A stretch of DNA of 64,000 nucleotides from positions 248,001-312,000 of the forward strand of contig NZ_FMYO01000002.1 of assembly GCF_900096895.1 (NCBI RefSeq). The letters are read 5' to 3'. Below are positions 27,536 through 37,405 of the stretch, piece after piece; position 1 is the first letter of the stretch, and the number at the start of each line of letters is the position of its first letter. The notes beneath the pieces were generated by a model. It was not told the DNA's origin. It saw nothing but the letters and a program-made list of their open reading frames with translations, and made no database searches. The position numbers and the translations under genes were made by a program. The stretch comes from Acinetobacter kookii. Its GTDB lineage: Bacteria; Pseudomonadota; Gammaproteobacteria; Pseudomonadales; Moraxellaceae.

Positions 27536-28732
27536 CTAGAAGCTTGACTCTTCTTTGCTTGGATTGGCTTTTTGTGTAGTGGCATCAATTTTCAAAATCA
27601 GGCTGATCATCACTGCACACATAATTAACGATGAACCGCCATAACTGATAAACGGCAAGGTCAAACCTTTGGTCGGCAACATGCCCATATTCATTCCGGC
27701 ATTCACCAGAATTTGCAGCAGGAAGATGATACTGATGCCATAGGCCAGATAACCTGCACGCAAGTATTGATACTGCAAGGCACGATGTCCGATCTTGATA
27801 CAGCACACCACCATCATGAAGGACAGGATCAATACGGTGCTGATGCCGAAAAAGCCGAATTCCTCACCCAGAATCGCCAGCATAAAGTCCGTATGCGCTT
27901 CAGGCAGATAAGACATTTTCTGGATACTATGACCCAGCCCTACCCCAGTCCATTCACCCCGGCCAAAAGCCATCAATGCATTGGAAAGCTGATAGCCAGT
28001 ACCTAAGGGATCCGCCCAGGGATTGGTAAAAGACAAGGCACGCTGTAAACGGTAAGGCTCGAAAATAATCGCCGCAGCCAAAGCGCATACAATCGCGATC
28101 AGGAAGAAAATAAACTGGATCGGCGGTGCCCCCGCCAGGAAGAACACACCTAAAATCATCAGGACGATCACCGCAGTCGCACCCAGATCGGGCTCCAGCA
28201 GGATCAAGCCTACCGTGATGATCATCACGCCGACCAGTCGGTACAGGCCGGAAGCGCTGTTTCTCACTTCTTTCGCCCGTCGTACTACATAATCCGCAGT
28301 AAAGATGGCCATCATGACCTTGGCCACTTCGGAAGCCTGCAAGGTAAAGCCAGCCACCTTAATCCATCGGGTGGAGCCGTTGACCTCGGTACCGGCAACC
28401 AAGACCACTGCCAGCAGCAGAATGGTCATGATCCACAGCGGGAAGGTATTATTAAACCAGACATTCAGCGACACTTTATAAGCCAGAAATGCAGCTACGC
28501 CTGCCGCAAAAATGGAAATGCCGTGTCGAATTACAAAATGAAATGGATTTTCATGTAAGCGGTCGGCATAGGGCATCGATGCCGATGCCACCATGATGGA
28601 GCCAATACACAGCAAGGCAATTACACAGAAAATCAGTACATTACGTGGCGTTACTTCCGCAGGAATTTTCGATCCCCACTCATTGTAGACCTGATTAATT
28701 TTATTTATGGTCGTCTGAGCTAACCCAGCCAT
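27536..28732 (-). CDS. ftsW: Septal peptidoglycan polymerase FtsW (SEDS family)
   Basis: FtsW is the SEDS glycosyltransferase that works with FtsI to build septal peptidoglycan from lipid II. The 398-residue protein has about ten membrane helices and a cytoplasmic N-terminus. Conserved SEDS signatures are visible: GSTRWIKVAGFTLQASEVAK, LLEPDLGATAVIV (catalytic Asp region), AHTDFMLAILGEEFG and PFISYGGSS near the C-terminus. It follows murD by 21 bases on the same strand, as in the dcw cluster, but murG/murC and ftsQAZ are not adjacent, so this is a detached dcw fragment, as known for Acinetobacter. Confidence 0.95.
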   Translation of the reverse strand: MAGLAQTTINKINQVYNEWGSKIPAEVTPRNVLIFCVIALLCIGSIMVASASMPYADRLHENPFHFVIRHGISIFAAGVAAFLAYKVSLNVWFNNTFPLWIMTILLLAVVLVAGTEVNGSTRWIKVAGFTLQASEVAKVMMAIFTADYVVRRAKEVRNSASGLYRLVGVMIITVGLILLEPDLGATAVIVLMILGVFFLAGAPPIQFIFFLIAIVCALAAAIIFEPYRLQRALSFTNPWADPLGTGYQLSNALMAFGRGEWTGVGLGHSIQKMSYLPEAHTDFMLAILGEEFGFFGISTVLILSFMMVVCCIKIGHRALQYQYLRAGYLAYGISIIFLLQILVNAGMNMGMLPTKGLTLPFISYGGSSLIMCAVMISLILKIDATTQKANPSKEESSF

Positions 28733-28753
28733 ACAACTTTCCTTATCGTTCTT

Positions 28754-30112
<1,359 letters not shown>

Positions 30113-30210
30113 TTATGGTCTGTTTTTAAAACTGACAAAATGTTAGCACTTTGCTGTTTTGAATGCTTTTTCTGTTTTGACTTTATCTCGGCTTTTTTGT
30201 GTCAGCGCGT

Positions 30211-30239
30211 AAAAAAACCGTCATAAAAATGACGGTTTT
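30211..30239 (-). terminator. Intrinsic terminator of the feo operon
   Basis: AACCGTCAT and ATGACGGTT pair around an AAAA loop; on the minus strand a T7 tract follows. It lies about 39 bases after the small feo-linked gene and just upstream of murD. Confidence 0.85.
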
Positions 30240-30277
30240 GCAAAATTCTTATTGAACAGGGAAATATAACTTGAAAG

Positions 30278-30529
30278 TTATTTCCATTTTACTGCCTGGA
30301 CTTCAGGTTTTTTCGGAACCTGTTCTTCATTTGCAGCACAGCCACAGCTCCCTCCGCAACCTGAAACCATCGCCGGCTTTAACCACTTCGCCAACGCTGT
30401 CCAGCCTTGCTTTGCACAGTACTGGGACAGTGCCGTGAAGACCGAGTTTGATGTTCGGGAAAAAACTTTCTTGAACACCACGACAGCACTCCAAAGGACC
30501 AAAGCAGCCACTATCAGAATTTCAATCAT
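30278..30529 (-). CDS. Small Cys-rich membrane protein linked to feoB (DUF6587-like)
   Basis: An 83-residue protein with a single N-terminal membrane helix (EILIVAALVLWSAVVVFKKVF), a middle helical part with one Cys (SQYCAKQGW), and a Cys/Gly cluster GCGGSCGCA near residues 58-66. It resembles the small FeoB-associated Cys-rich membrane proteins and what I remember as DUF6587 in Acinetobacter. It lies 30 bases downstream of feoB. A role in the Feo complex, perhaps metal or redox sensing in place of FeoC, is inferred from position and cysteines only. Confidence 0.7.
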   Translation of the reverse strand: MIEILIVAALVLWSAVVVFKKVFSRTSNSVFTALSQYCAKQGWTALAKWLKPAMVSGCGGSCGCAANEEQVPKKPEVQAVKWK

Positions 30530-30559
30530 TTCAGTCTCCTTTCACAGCCTTAAATAAGC

Positions 30560-32416
30560 TTATCCAAAGTAATGTGAAGCAATTTGATAGGTCAGGAATG
30601 ACATCAGATATGCCAGACCAAACAGGTAAAGAGTCATAAAAGACATGGTTTTCCACGACCCTGTTTCACGGCGTACCGTGGCCAGCGTCGCCAAACAATG
30701 CGGCGCATAGATAAACCAGACCAGCAGGGACAAACCGGTCGCCAATGACCAGCCCAGTTCACCTGTACTACCAATAATAGAGGCCAGACCCTGTGACATG
30801 GCATCCTCATCTACCGCAGAAAGTGCATATACGGTACCCAGTGCAGCCACCACCACTTCACGAGCCGCCATCGCCGGAATTAAAGCAATGCAGATTTGCC
30901 AGTTAAAGCCCAGTGGGGCAAAAATTGGCTGCATCAAATGTCCCAGCATCCCTGCAAAGGAATAGTCAATTGCCGGGGCAGTCGCACCTTCCGGAGCTTG
31001 CGGGAAGGTACACAGAAACCACAGTAAAATAGACAGGGCAAAGATGATGCCACCGACACGTTTCAGGAAGATCTTGGCGCGATCCAGCAAGCCAATCCAG
31101 ACGCTTCTGATATCGGGGAAACGGTAGCTTGGCAATTCCATTAACAACATATGCTGTGATTTGTCTTTCTGGAAAAATTTCAGCACGGTTGCCACAACCA
31201 AGGCACTGACAATCCCGGCCATATATAGGCCAAACAGCACCAAACCTTGTAAATTGAATATGCCCCAGACCATTTTTTCAGGGATAAAAGCCGCAATCAG
31301 CAAGGCATACACCGGCAAACGGGCCGAACAGGTCATCAGCGGTGCCACAAAAATCGTGGTTAAACGGTCACGCGGATCACTGATGCTGCGGGTGGCCATA
31401 ATGCCCGGCACCGCGCAGGCAAAGCTGGACAGTAATGGAATAAAAGCACGACCTGACAGACCGGCTTTAAACATCAGCTTATCCAGCAAAAATGCTGCAC
31501 GTGGCAGGTAACCCGATTCTTCCAGCACCAAAATGAAAAAGAACAGGATTAAAATCTGCGGCAGAAACACCACAACACCACCGGCACCGGCAATGATTCC
31601 ATCCACCACCAGACTATTTAGCAATGGATGAGCTATATACTCACCCACGGTCTCTCCCAACCATCCGAAGGCTGCTTCAATACCATCCATAAAGGGGGCT
31701 GCCCAGGCAAATACCGCCTGGAACACAACAAACATCATCAAGGCCAGACTGACCAGACCTAAAACAGGATGCAAAAATATTTTATCGAGGAAATCTGAAC
31801 GTTTATCTTCCTGCTCTACCGAATGCACTACATCATGCAAAATGGTTTCAATCTTATGATGGCTGCTGCCGCTTAAACCGCTGAGTTCGGTATGTGGCGT
31901 TGAATATTTACCTTGATCCAGCGCATTCATCAGGTTTTCAATGCCTGCATTACGGACGGCCACGGTTTCCACGACTGGAATGCCAAGACGCTCTGACAAT
32001 TTCTGGGTATTAATTTGCATACCACGACGGCGCGCTTCGTCCATCATGTTCAATACCAGTAAAATCGGACGGCCCAGCTCAATCATTTCCAGAACCAGAC
32101 CCAGATGCAGTTTCAGGTTAGTCGCATCGACCACACACAGGAATGCATCTTGCTGGCCTTCTTCTGCAATTTTGCCTTGTACCACATCGCGGGTAATCGC
32201 TTCATCCGGACTGGTTGCATCCAGACTATAAGTTCCCGGCAAATCCAGCACGCGTACAGCTCGCGCTGAAGGTAAAGTAAACTGACCCACTTTACGTTCA
32301 ACCGTGACCCCGGCATAGTTGGCTACTTTTTGTCTTGTTCCGGTTAAATGGTTGAATAATGATGTTTTACCACAGTTAGGGTTACCTACAAGGGCAATAC
32401 GTAGCGCATCACTCAT
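30560..32416 (-). CDS. feoB: Ferrous iron transporter FeoB
   Basis: FeoB is the inner-membrane Fe(II) transporter with an N-terminal G-protein domain. The 618-residue protein starts with G1 GNPNCGKTSLFN, G2/G3 VTVERKVG and DLPGTYSL, and G4 LNMMDEA, followed by the helical GDI region (about 170-200) and the membrane part with two Gate motifs (FACAVPGIMATR, with DRLTTIFVAPLMTCSARLPVY). This is on the short side for FeoB (E. coli has 773), because the cytoplasmic and C-terminal regions are compact. Its start overlaps the feoA stop as ATGA. A Fur-box-like site upstream of feoA suggests iron repression. Confidence 0.95.
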   Translation of the reverse strand: MSDALRIALVGNPNCGKTSLFNHLTGTRQKVANYAGVTVERKVGQFTLPSARAVRVLDLPGTYSLDATSPDEAITRDVVQGKIAEEGQQDAFLCVVDATNLKLHLGLVLEMIELGRPILLVLNMMDEARRRGMQINTQKLSERLGIPVVETVAVRNAGIENLMNALDQGKYSTPHTELSGLSGSSHHKIETILHDVVHSVEQEDKRSDFLDKIFLHPVLGLVSLALMMFVVFQAVFAWAAPFMDGIEAAFGWLGETVGEYIAHPLLNSLVVDGIIAGAGGVVVFLPQILILFFFILVLEESGYLPRAAFLLDKLMFKAGLSGRAFIPLLSSFACAVPGIMATRSISDPRDRLTTIFVAPLMTCSARLPVYALLIAAFIPEKMVWGIFNLQGLVLFGLYMAGIVSALVVATVLKFFQKDKSQHMLLMELPSYRFPDIRSVWIGLLDRAKIFLKRVGGIIFALSILLWFLCTFPQAPEGATAPAIDYSFAGMLGHLMQPIFAPLGFNWQICIALIPAMAAREVVVAALGTVYALSAVDEDAMSQGLASIIGSTGELGWSLATGLSLLVWFIYAPHCLATLATVRRETGSWKTMSFMTLYLFGLAYLMSFLTYQIASHYFG

Positions 32417-32673
32417 GCAGTGATCCCCTCTTCAATTTCAATCTTTTCAGCTTCAACTTTGCGCAGTGCGAAACGGGTAAATCCCACCTGAATCAGGATA
32501 GGATCACCCCCAAAAATACCTTTGGTAATGACCTGAACTTTTGTTCCCGGTACAAAACCTAAAGTTTCTAAACGACTCGCCACTAGATCAGTCTGAGCTG
32601 TATCATCATCCAAAGTACGATTCACTTTGCGAATGATGGCCGTTTGTTTCACTTTCAAATCAGATAATCGCAC
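32413..32673 (-). CDS. feoA: Ferrous iron transport accessory protein FeoA
   Basis: FeoA is a small SH3-like cytoplasmic protein that associates with FeoB. The 86-residue product has the family pattern: RLSDLKVKQTAIIRKV at the start, LGFVPGTKVQVITKGIFGGDP in the middle and ALRKVEAEKIEI at the end. An open frame runs upstream to 32895, across the Fur-box-like site, but has no ribosome-binding site there; a GTG at 32673 has AGGA nine bases upstream and gives the correct size. Overlap with feoB by four bases means tight coupling. Confidence 0.88.
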   Translation of the reverse strand: MRLSDLKVKQTAIIRKVNRTLDDDTAQTDLVASRLETLGFVPGTKVQVITKGIFGGDPILIQVGFTRFALRKVEAEKIEIEEGITA

Positions 32674-32714
32674 CGCATCTAATCCTAAAATATTTGCTAC
32701 AGTATACAAACAAA

Positions 32715-32729
32715 TGAGAATAATTACCA
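32715..32729 (-). promoter_or_regulatory. Fur-box-like operator upstream of feoA
   Basis: TGAGAATAATTACCA on the plus strand (its complement reads toward feoA) matches 13 of the 14 defined... positions are best stated as two mismatches to the 7-1-7 Fur motif TGATAATNATTATCA. It lies 42-56 bases before the feoA GTG, where a promoter would be, so iron-loaded Fur could block feoAB transcription. It also lies between feoA and divergent xerD. Confidence 0.6.
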
Positions 32730-32844
32730 AGTAAGGTTTATTCCAATTCTCATCTTGTGTGCCGTGTTCGACATTGCAAAAAAATTGGTCTACATTGATG
32801 CAGGCCAAGAAAAACTTGGATTTTTCATTCAATGTAGAAGTGAC

Positions 32845-33762
32845 ATGCTCAATAAAAAGCCGCGTATTCCTGCACCCGTCAACATTCCGGAACATTTAAG
32901 TTTTTTACAGGGCTTTCGGGATTACTTAATTGCCCAAACTGTCAGTCCGCATACTCGCAATGCTTATCTGTCTGATTTAATTCAATGTAGTGAATGCAAG
33001 GTAATCTCGATGCAGGACTGGAACAGTGATGACATCGCCGATGTGTTACTGAGCCTGACCAAACAGGGCAAAAGCCCGCGCTCGATTGCCCGCTCGCTGT
33101 CTGCACTGCGCTCCTTTTATAAATTTTTGCGTGAACAGAAATTACGTAGCGATAATCCGGTCACGACCCATAAAACCCCTAAAATTGGTCGGGCCTTGCC
33201 TAAAGATTTATCTGAAGCCGATGTTGAAGCCCTGATTAACGCACCCGACATTAATACGGCACTGGGCTTACGTGACCGGGCGATGTTTGAAGTGCTGTAT
33301 GCCTGCGGGCTGCGGGTATCTGAATTACTGAATTTAAGACTGGAACTGATTAATTTAAAACAGGGTTATTTGCGTATTGTAGGCAAAGGCAATAAGGAAC
33401 GTCTGGTGCCTTTGGGACAGGTCGCTTGCGAATGGATTGAAAAGTATCTGCATGAAGCACGTGCCAGCCTTTATAAGTCCGCCACCGACTATGTGTTTTT
33501 AACCCAGCATGGCGGCATCATGAGCCGGCAAAATTTCTGGTACGCCATTAAGCGCTATGCACTGCAAGCCGGAATTCAGGCCGAACTTTCGCCGCATACC
33601 TTGCGTCATGCTTTTGCCACCCATTTGCTCAATCATGGTGCCGACTTGCGTGTGGTCCAGATGCTGCTTGGGCATAGTGATCTGTCCACCACGCAAATTT
33701 ATACCCACGTGGCTCAGGTTCGCATGCAACAGTTACATGCCACTTATCACCCACGCGCTTAA
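32845..33762 (+). CDS. xerD: Tyrosine recombinase XerD
   Basis: XerD, with XerC, resolves chromosome dimers at dif. The 305-residue protein has the SAM-like N-terminal DNA-binding domain (HTRNAYLSDL, SIARSLSALRSFYKFL) and the catalytic domain with all residues visible: Arg in ACGLRVSELL, Lys in GKGNKERLV, H-x-x-R in SPHTLRHAFATHLL, His in LLGHSDLSTTQ and the nucleophile Tyr in IYTHV. The ATG at 32845 (AGAAG upstream) gives the normal length; the longer frame to 32755 is rejected. The downstream dsbC-hom-thrC order is that of Pseudomonas xerD, which supports XerD over XerC or a mobile integrase. Confidence 0.94.
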   Translation: MLNKKPRIPAPVNIPEHLSFLQGFRDYLIAQTVSPHTRNAYLSDLIQCSECKVISMQDWNSDDIADVLLSLTKQGKSPRSIARSLSALRSFYKFLREQKLRSDNPVTTHKTPKIGRALPKDLSEADVEALINAPDINTALGLRDRAMFEVLYACGLRVSELLNLRLELINLKQGYLRIVGKGNKERLVPLGQVACEWIEKYLHEARASLYKSATDYVFLTQHGGIMSRQNFWYAIKRYALQAGIQAELSPHTLRHAFATHLLNHGADLRVVQMLLGHSDLSTTQIYTHVAQVRMQQLHATYHPRA

Positions 33763-33857
33763 CGGCAGCAAATATCAGACCAAGAAATTTTATCGCAGGC
33801 ATTTTTTTTTGTTATGCTTACTCACCTGTTTTTTATACCTACAAGAAAGGGTTGTTT

Positions 33858-34673
33858 ATGTTATTTACCCGTTCAAAAATTTTTCTCGCATGTACACTTG
33901 CTGCAGGCTTGGGATTAACGGCCTGCTCCAATTCGAATAATGATGAAAAAAAACAAAGTACTTTAACCGCTAGTGCACCTGCAACCGGGGAAGCATCCAA
34001 CCTTTCAGAACGCAATGCGCAGCAGAGGCTGATCAATACGCTGCAGCAGCACTTCAAGAAAGCCAATATCAATGCCAAAATTTTAAACATTAAGGCGACC
34101 GAGGTTCCCAATCTGTATTGGGTCAACCTGGAAGGCATGTCCTCTGTCTATGCCACTGCCGATGGCAAATACATTATTCAGGGTGACGTGCTGCGTCTAG
34201 GCGACAGTAAAATTCACAATGTCAGTGAAAGCCTGCAATCCGAAGCCAATAAAAAGCTGCTGGCCAACTTAAAAGCCGAAGACTTGCTGATTTATAAAGC
34301 GCAAGGTAAAACCAAACATGTCGTGTATGTGTTTACCGATGTCAGCTGTCCGTATTGCCATAAACTGCATGAGCATATGAGCGAAATTAATGCCAAGGGC
34401 ATCGAAGTACGCTATATCGCCTGGCCACGTGGTGAGCAGTTCATGCCAGCCATGGAAAGCGTGTGGTGTAGTGAAGACCGTCAGGCGGCTTTTGACCAGG
34501 CCATTGCCGGTACACCGCTTGCTCCAGCGACCTGTAAGAATCCGGTCAGAGATCAATATCAGCTGGGGCTGAATATGGGCGTCAATGGCACTCCTGCGAT
34601 TTATAATAGCGAGGGTGTTTATCTGGGTGGATATCTATCGCCTGAAGAATTGGTAGAGCGTTTAAATAACTAA
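33858..34673 (+). CDS. dsbC: DsbC-family thiol:disulfide isomerase, with a lipoprotein-type signal
   Basis: DsbC shuffles wrong disulfides in periplasmic proteins. The 271-residue protein has a thioredoxin domain with active site SCPYCHKLH (CxxC about residues 160-163), a cis-Pro in NGTPAIYNS, and an N-terminal dimerisation domain (about 50-125). A second Cys pair (VWCSEDR and ATCKNP) matches the structural disulfide of DsbC. Unusually, the signal peptide reads LAAGLGLTAC followed by SNSNND, that is a lipobox with Cys22, so the protein may be lipid-anchored; E. coli DsbC is soluble. AAAGGG seven bases before the ATG at 33858 sets the start. Position between xerD and hom is conserved. Confidence 0.92.
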   Translation: MLFTRSKIFLACTLAAGLGLTACSNSNNDEKKQSTLTASAPATGEASNLSERNAQQRLINTLQQHFKKANINAKILNIKATEVPNLYWVNLEGMSSVYATADGKYIIQGDVLRLGDSKIHNVSESLQSEANKKLLANLKAEDLLIYKAQGKTKHVVYVFTDVSCPYCHKLHEHMSEINAKGIEVRYIAWPRGEQFMPAMESVWCSEDRQAAFDQAIAGTPLAPATCKNPVRDQYQLGLNMGVNGTPAIYNSEGVYLGGYLSPEELVERLNN

Positions 34674-34797
34674 TTTTTATAAGTTCGTTTACTAAATTTA
34701 ATAGGTAGAGATAAAGTGATTTCTACCCTAGAGTCTGGCCGTTTTTTTAGCTATGATCTAGATTCGCTTAAAGTTGAATACATATTTGGAGTGTGAC

Positions 34798-36102
34798 GTG
34801 AAACCAGTTCGTCTGGCAATCCTCGGTCTAGGTACTGTGGGTGGTGGTGCCCTTAAACTACTAAAAGAAAATGCTGCTGAGATTAAACGTCGCACCGGTC
34901 GTGAAATTGAGATTACCCATGTCGGTACTCGTCGCCCTCGTCCTGATCTGGATTTGCCTGCTTCAGCGAAGCAAAGTGCTGATCTGCTCGATATCGTTCG
35001 TCAACCGGATGTCGATGTTGTGGTAGAAGTCATGGGCGGCATTCACCCTGCTTATGAAGTCATCATGGAAGCGATGAAACACGGCAAGCACATTGTGACG
35101 GCCAACAAGGCCCTGCTTGCTGAACATGGCAATGAGCTGTTTAAAGCAGCTGAAGACCATGCCGTGCAAATTGCCTATGAAGCAGCCGTTGCCGGCGGTA
35201 TTCCAATTATTAAAGTGATTCGTGAAGGCTTGGCGGCCAACAAGATTGACTGGCTGGCTGGCATTATTAATGGTACAGGCAACTTCATTTTAAGTGAAAT
35301 GCGTGAAAAAGGTCGTGCTTTTGCAGACGTGCTGAAAGAAGCACAGGAACTGGGTTATGCTGAAGCCGATCCAACCTTTGACGTGGAAGGCATTGATGCC
35401 GCACATAAACTGACCATTCTGGCTTCATGTGCTTTTGGTATTCCGCTACAGTTCGACAAGGTCTTCACTGAAGGCATCAGCAAAGTGACTGCTCAAGATG
35501 TAAAATATGCAGAAGACTTGGGCTTCCGTATCAAACATTTGGGTATTGCAAGACGCACCGATACCGGGATTGAATTACGTGTCCACCCGACCCTGATTCC
35601 GGAAGACCAATTGATTGCTAATGTTAATGGCGTGAAAAATGCTGTGCTGGTTCAAGCCAATGCAGTCGGCCCAACACTGTATTACGGTGCGGGTGCAGGT
35701 GCAGGACCAACAGCTTCTGCTGTGGTCGCTGATGTGGTCGATATTGTCCGTGACATCATCTATACAGAAGATGGTGCCGGCACCATTCCACAGCTTGCGT
35801 TTGAAGCCCTGACCGATTTACCCATTCTGCCACGTGAAGAAATGACCACGGGCTATTACATCCGCATTAATGCCGAAGATCAAACCGGCGTTCTGGCCGA
35901 TGTCACCACCATTTTAAGCCGTGCCGGCATTAGCATTGACGCGATCATGCAGCAGCCGCGCTTAAAAGACCTTATTCCTATCGTGATTCTGACTGATCCA
36001 GTCAAGGAATCAAAAATGGATGAAGCCCTTCAGCAAATTCAAGCATTGCCCGTCATTCATGGCGAAATTGTACGAATTCGTTTAGAATCGCTTGATAATT
36101 AA
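34798..36102 (+). CDS. hom: Homoserine dehydrogenase
   Basis: Hom reduces aspartate-4-semialdehyde to homoserine with NAD(P)H, at the branch to threonine and methionine. The 434-residue single-function enzyme has an N-terminal Rossmann motif GLGTVGGG, the NGTGNFILSEM substrate region, the catalytic segment with DPTFDVEGIDAAHK (K in the DVEG-x2-AAHK motif), and a C-terminal ACT domain (GYYIRINAEDQTGVLADVT) for threonine feedback. GTG at 34798 with GGAG eight bases upstream is chosen as start; the TTG at 34774 lacks one. thrC follows 62 bases downstream. Confidence 0.95.
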   Translation: MKPVRLAILGLGTVGGGALKLLKENAAEIKRRTGREIEITHVGTRRPRPDLDLPASAKQSADLLDIVRQPDVDVVVEVMGGIHPAYEVIMEAMKHGKHIVTANKALLAEHGNELFKAAEDHAVQIAYEAAVAGGIPIIKVIREGLAANKIDWLAGIINGTGNFILSEMREKGRAFADVLKEAQELGYAEADPTFDVEGIDAAHKLTILASCAFGIPLQFDKVFTEGISKVTAQDVKYAEDLGFRIKHLGIARRTDTGIELRVHPTLIPEDQLIANVNGVKNAVLVQANAVGPTLYYGAGAGAGPTASAVVADVVDIVRDIIYTEDGAGTIPQLAFEALTDLPILPREEMTTGYYIRINAEDQTGVLADVTTILSRAGISIDAIMQQPRLKDLIPIVILTDPVKESKMDEALQQIQALPVIHGEIVRIRLESLDN

Positions 36103-36109
36103 TCGGGTC

Positions 36110-36133
36110 GAGGGGAGTATTTCAACTCCTCTC
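36110..36133 (+). other. Intercistronic hairpin between hom and thrC
   Basis: GAGGGGAGT (36110-36118) pairs with ACTCCTCTC (36125-36133) over nine base pairs with one G-T wobble and a six-base loop. No T-run follows. It may stabilise mRNA ends or set the hom:thrC ratio. Confidence 0.5.
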
Positions 36134-36164
36134 GCCAAGCTCTACACACAATTGGAACATCATC

Positions 36165-37304
36165 ATGTCTAATGCCAATCGTTATACTGGTTTAGTTGAC
36201 CGCTATCGCGACCGTTTACCAGTGTCTGCAACAACTCGCGCAATCTCTTTAGGCGAAGGCAACACGCCACTGATCAAGCTTGAGAATATTCCTCGCATTA
36301 TTGGCAAAAATGTTGAAATTTATGTGAAGTACGAGGGCTTAAACCCGACTGGTTCATTTAAAGACCGTGGTATGACCATGGCGGTAACGAAAGCGGTTGA
36401 AGAAGGCTCTAAAGCCATTATCTGCGCGTCTACGGGTAACACTTCTGCGGCTGCAGCTGCTTATGCTGCACGTGCAGGCATCAAGGCGTTCGTACTTATT
36501 CCTGAAGGCAAAATTGCCATGGGTAAAATGGCACAAGCGATGATGTACGGTGCAGTCACCATGCAAATCCGCGGTAACTTCGATGACGGTATGCGTCTGG
36601 TTAAAGAAGTTGCTGACCAAGCGCCTGTGACCATCGTGAACTCCATCAACCCTTACCGTTTGCAAGGTCAAAAAACCATTGCTTATGAAATCGTGGATGA
36701 GTTAGGCCGTGCGCCTGATTATCACTGCTTGCCTGTGGGTAACGCAGGTAACATCACTGCACACTGGATGGGTTATACCGAAGCGGTTGCCAACCAGCCT
36801 AAAGAGCAGTTTGAGCAAGTGGTTTATGATGCTGAAACTGATCAGTTCACCGGCCCTAAACCTGAAGGCTTGCCAACCATGGTCGGTTACCAGGCATCTG
36901 GCGCTGCGCCGTTCCTGCGTGGTGCACCGGTTGAAAACCCTGAAACAGTGGCAACTGCTATTCGTATTGGTAACCCGCAAAGCTGGAACCATGCCAAAGC
37001 AGTGGTACGTGATTCAAATGGCTGGTTCGATGAACTTCAAGATGCTGAAATTCTGGAAGCGCAGCGCATACTTTCGATGTACGAAGGTGTATTCGTAGAA
37101 CCTGCTTCTGCAGCGTCTATCGGTGGTGCGATTCGTGACATTAAAGCAGGTAAAATTGCTGAAGGTTCTGTCATTGTATGTACAGTAACCGGTAATGGTT
37201 TGAAAGACCCTGACACTGCCATCAAACAGTGCCAAGATGCTGTAATGCTGTCTATCGATGCCACCATGGATCAAGTTAAAGACTCTATTCTTTCTAATAT
37301 GTAA
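36165..37304 (+). CDS. thrC: Threonine synthase
   Basis: ThrC converts O-phosphohomoserine to threonine using pyridoxal phosphate. The 379-residue protein belongs to the shorter (class with ~350-380 residues) fold-type II branch seen in Pseudomonas-type and Gram-positive enzymes. The PLP lysine is in NPTGSFKDRGM (about K60), the substrate-binding ICASTGNTSAAAAAY loop follows, and the phosphate-binding Gly loop is LPVGNAGNITA. It is the second gene of hom-thrC and ends at a strong bidirectional terminator. Confidence 0.95.
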   Translation: MSNANRYTGLVDRYRDRLPVSATTRAISLGEGNTPLIKLENIPRIIGKNVEIYVKYEGLNPTGSFKDRGMTMAVTKAVEEGSKAIICASTGNTSAAAAAYAARAGIKAFVLIPEGKIAMGKMAQAMMYGAVTMQIRGNFDDGMRLVKEVADQAPVTIVNSINPYRLQGQKTIAYEIVDELGRAPDYHCLPVGNAGNITAHWMGYTEAVANQPKEQFEQVVYDAETDQFTGPKPEGLPTMVGYQASGAAPFLRGAPVENPETVATAIRIGNPQSWNHAKAVVRDSNGWFDELQDAEILEAQRILSMYEGVFVEPASAASIGGAIRDIKAGKIAEGSVIVCTVTGNGLKDPDTAIKQCQDAVMLSIDATMDQVKDSILSNM

Positions 37305-37322
37305 TGCATATTTAGACAGAAT

Positions 37323-37352
37323 AAAAAAACCCTGCAATTGCAGGGTTTTTTT
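37323..37352. terminator. Bidirectional intrinsic terminator between thrC and pbpG
   Basis: A perfect palindrome, A7-CCCTGCA-AT-TGCAGGG-T7, gives a strong stem with U-tracts on both strands. Confidence 0.92.
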
Positions 37353-37405
37353 ATTTAGAAGCATTCAAACGTTGAGTAGATTTGAAAACTTCCCCAAATT
37401 CAGCT

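Noticed and set aside
32845..33762. Tyrosine recombinase as sign of an integrated element
   Set aside because: Sequence and the xerD-dsbC-hom-thrC order mark it as the housekeeping XerD; no att repeats or cargo are nearby.
36354..36671. 105-codon antisense ORF inside thrC
   Set aside because: It lies wholly within a strongly conserved gene and reads as Thr/His/Arg-rich antisense sequence without a start signal.
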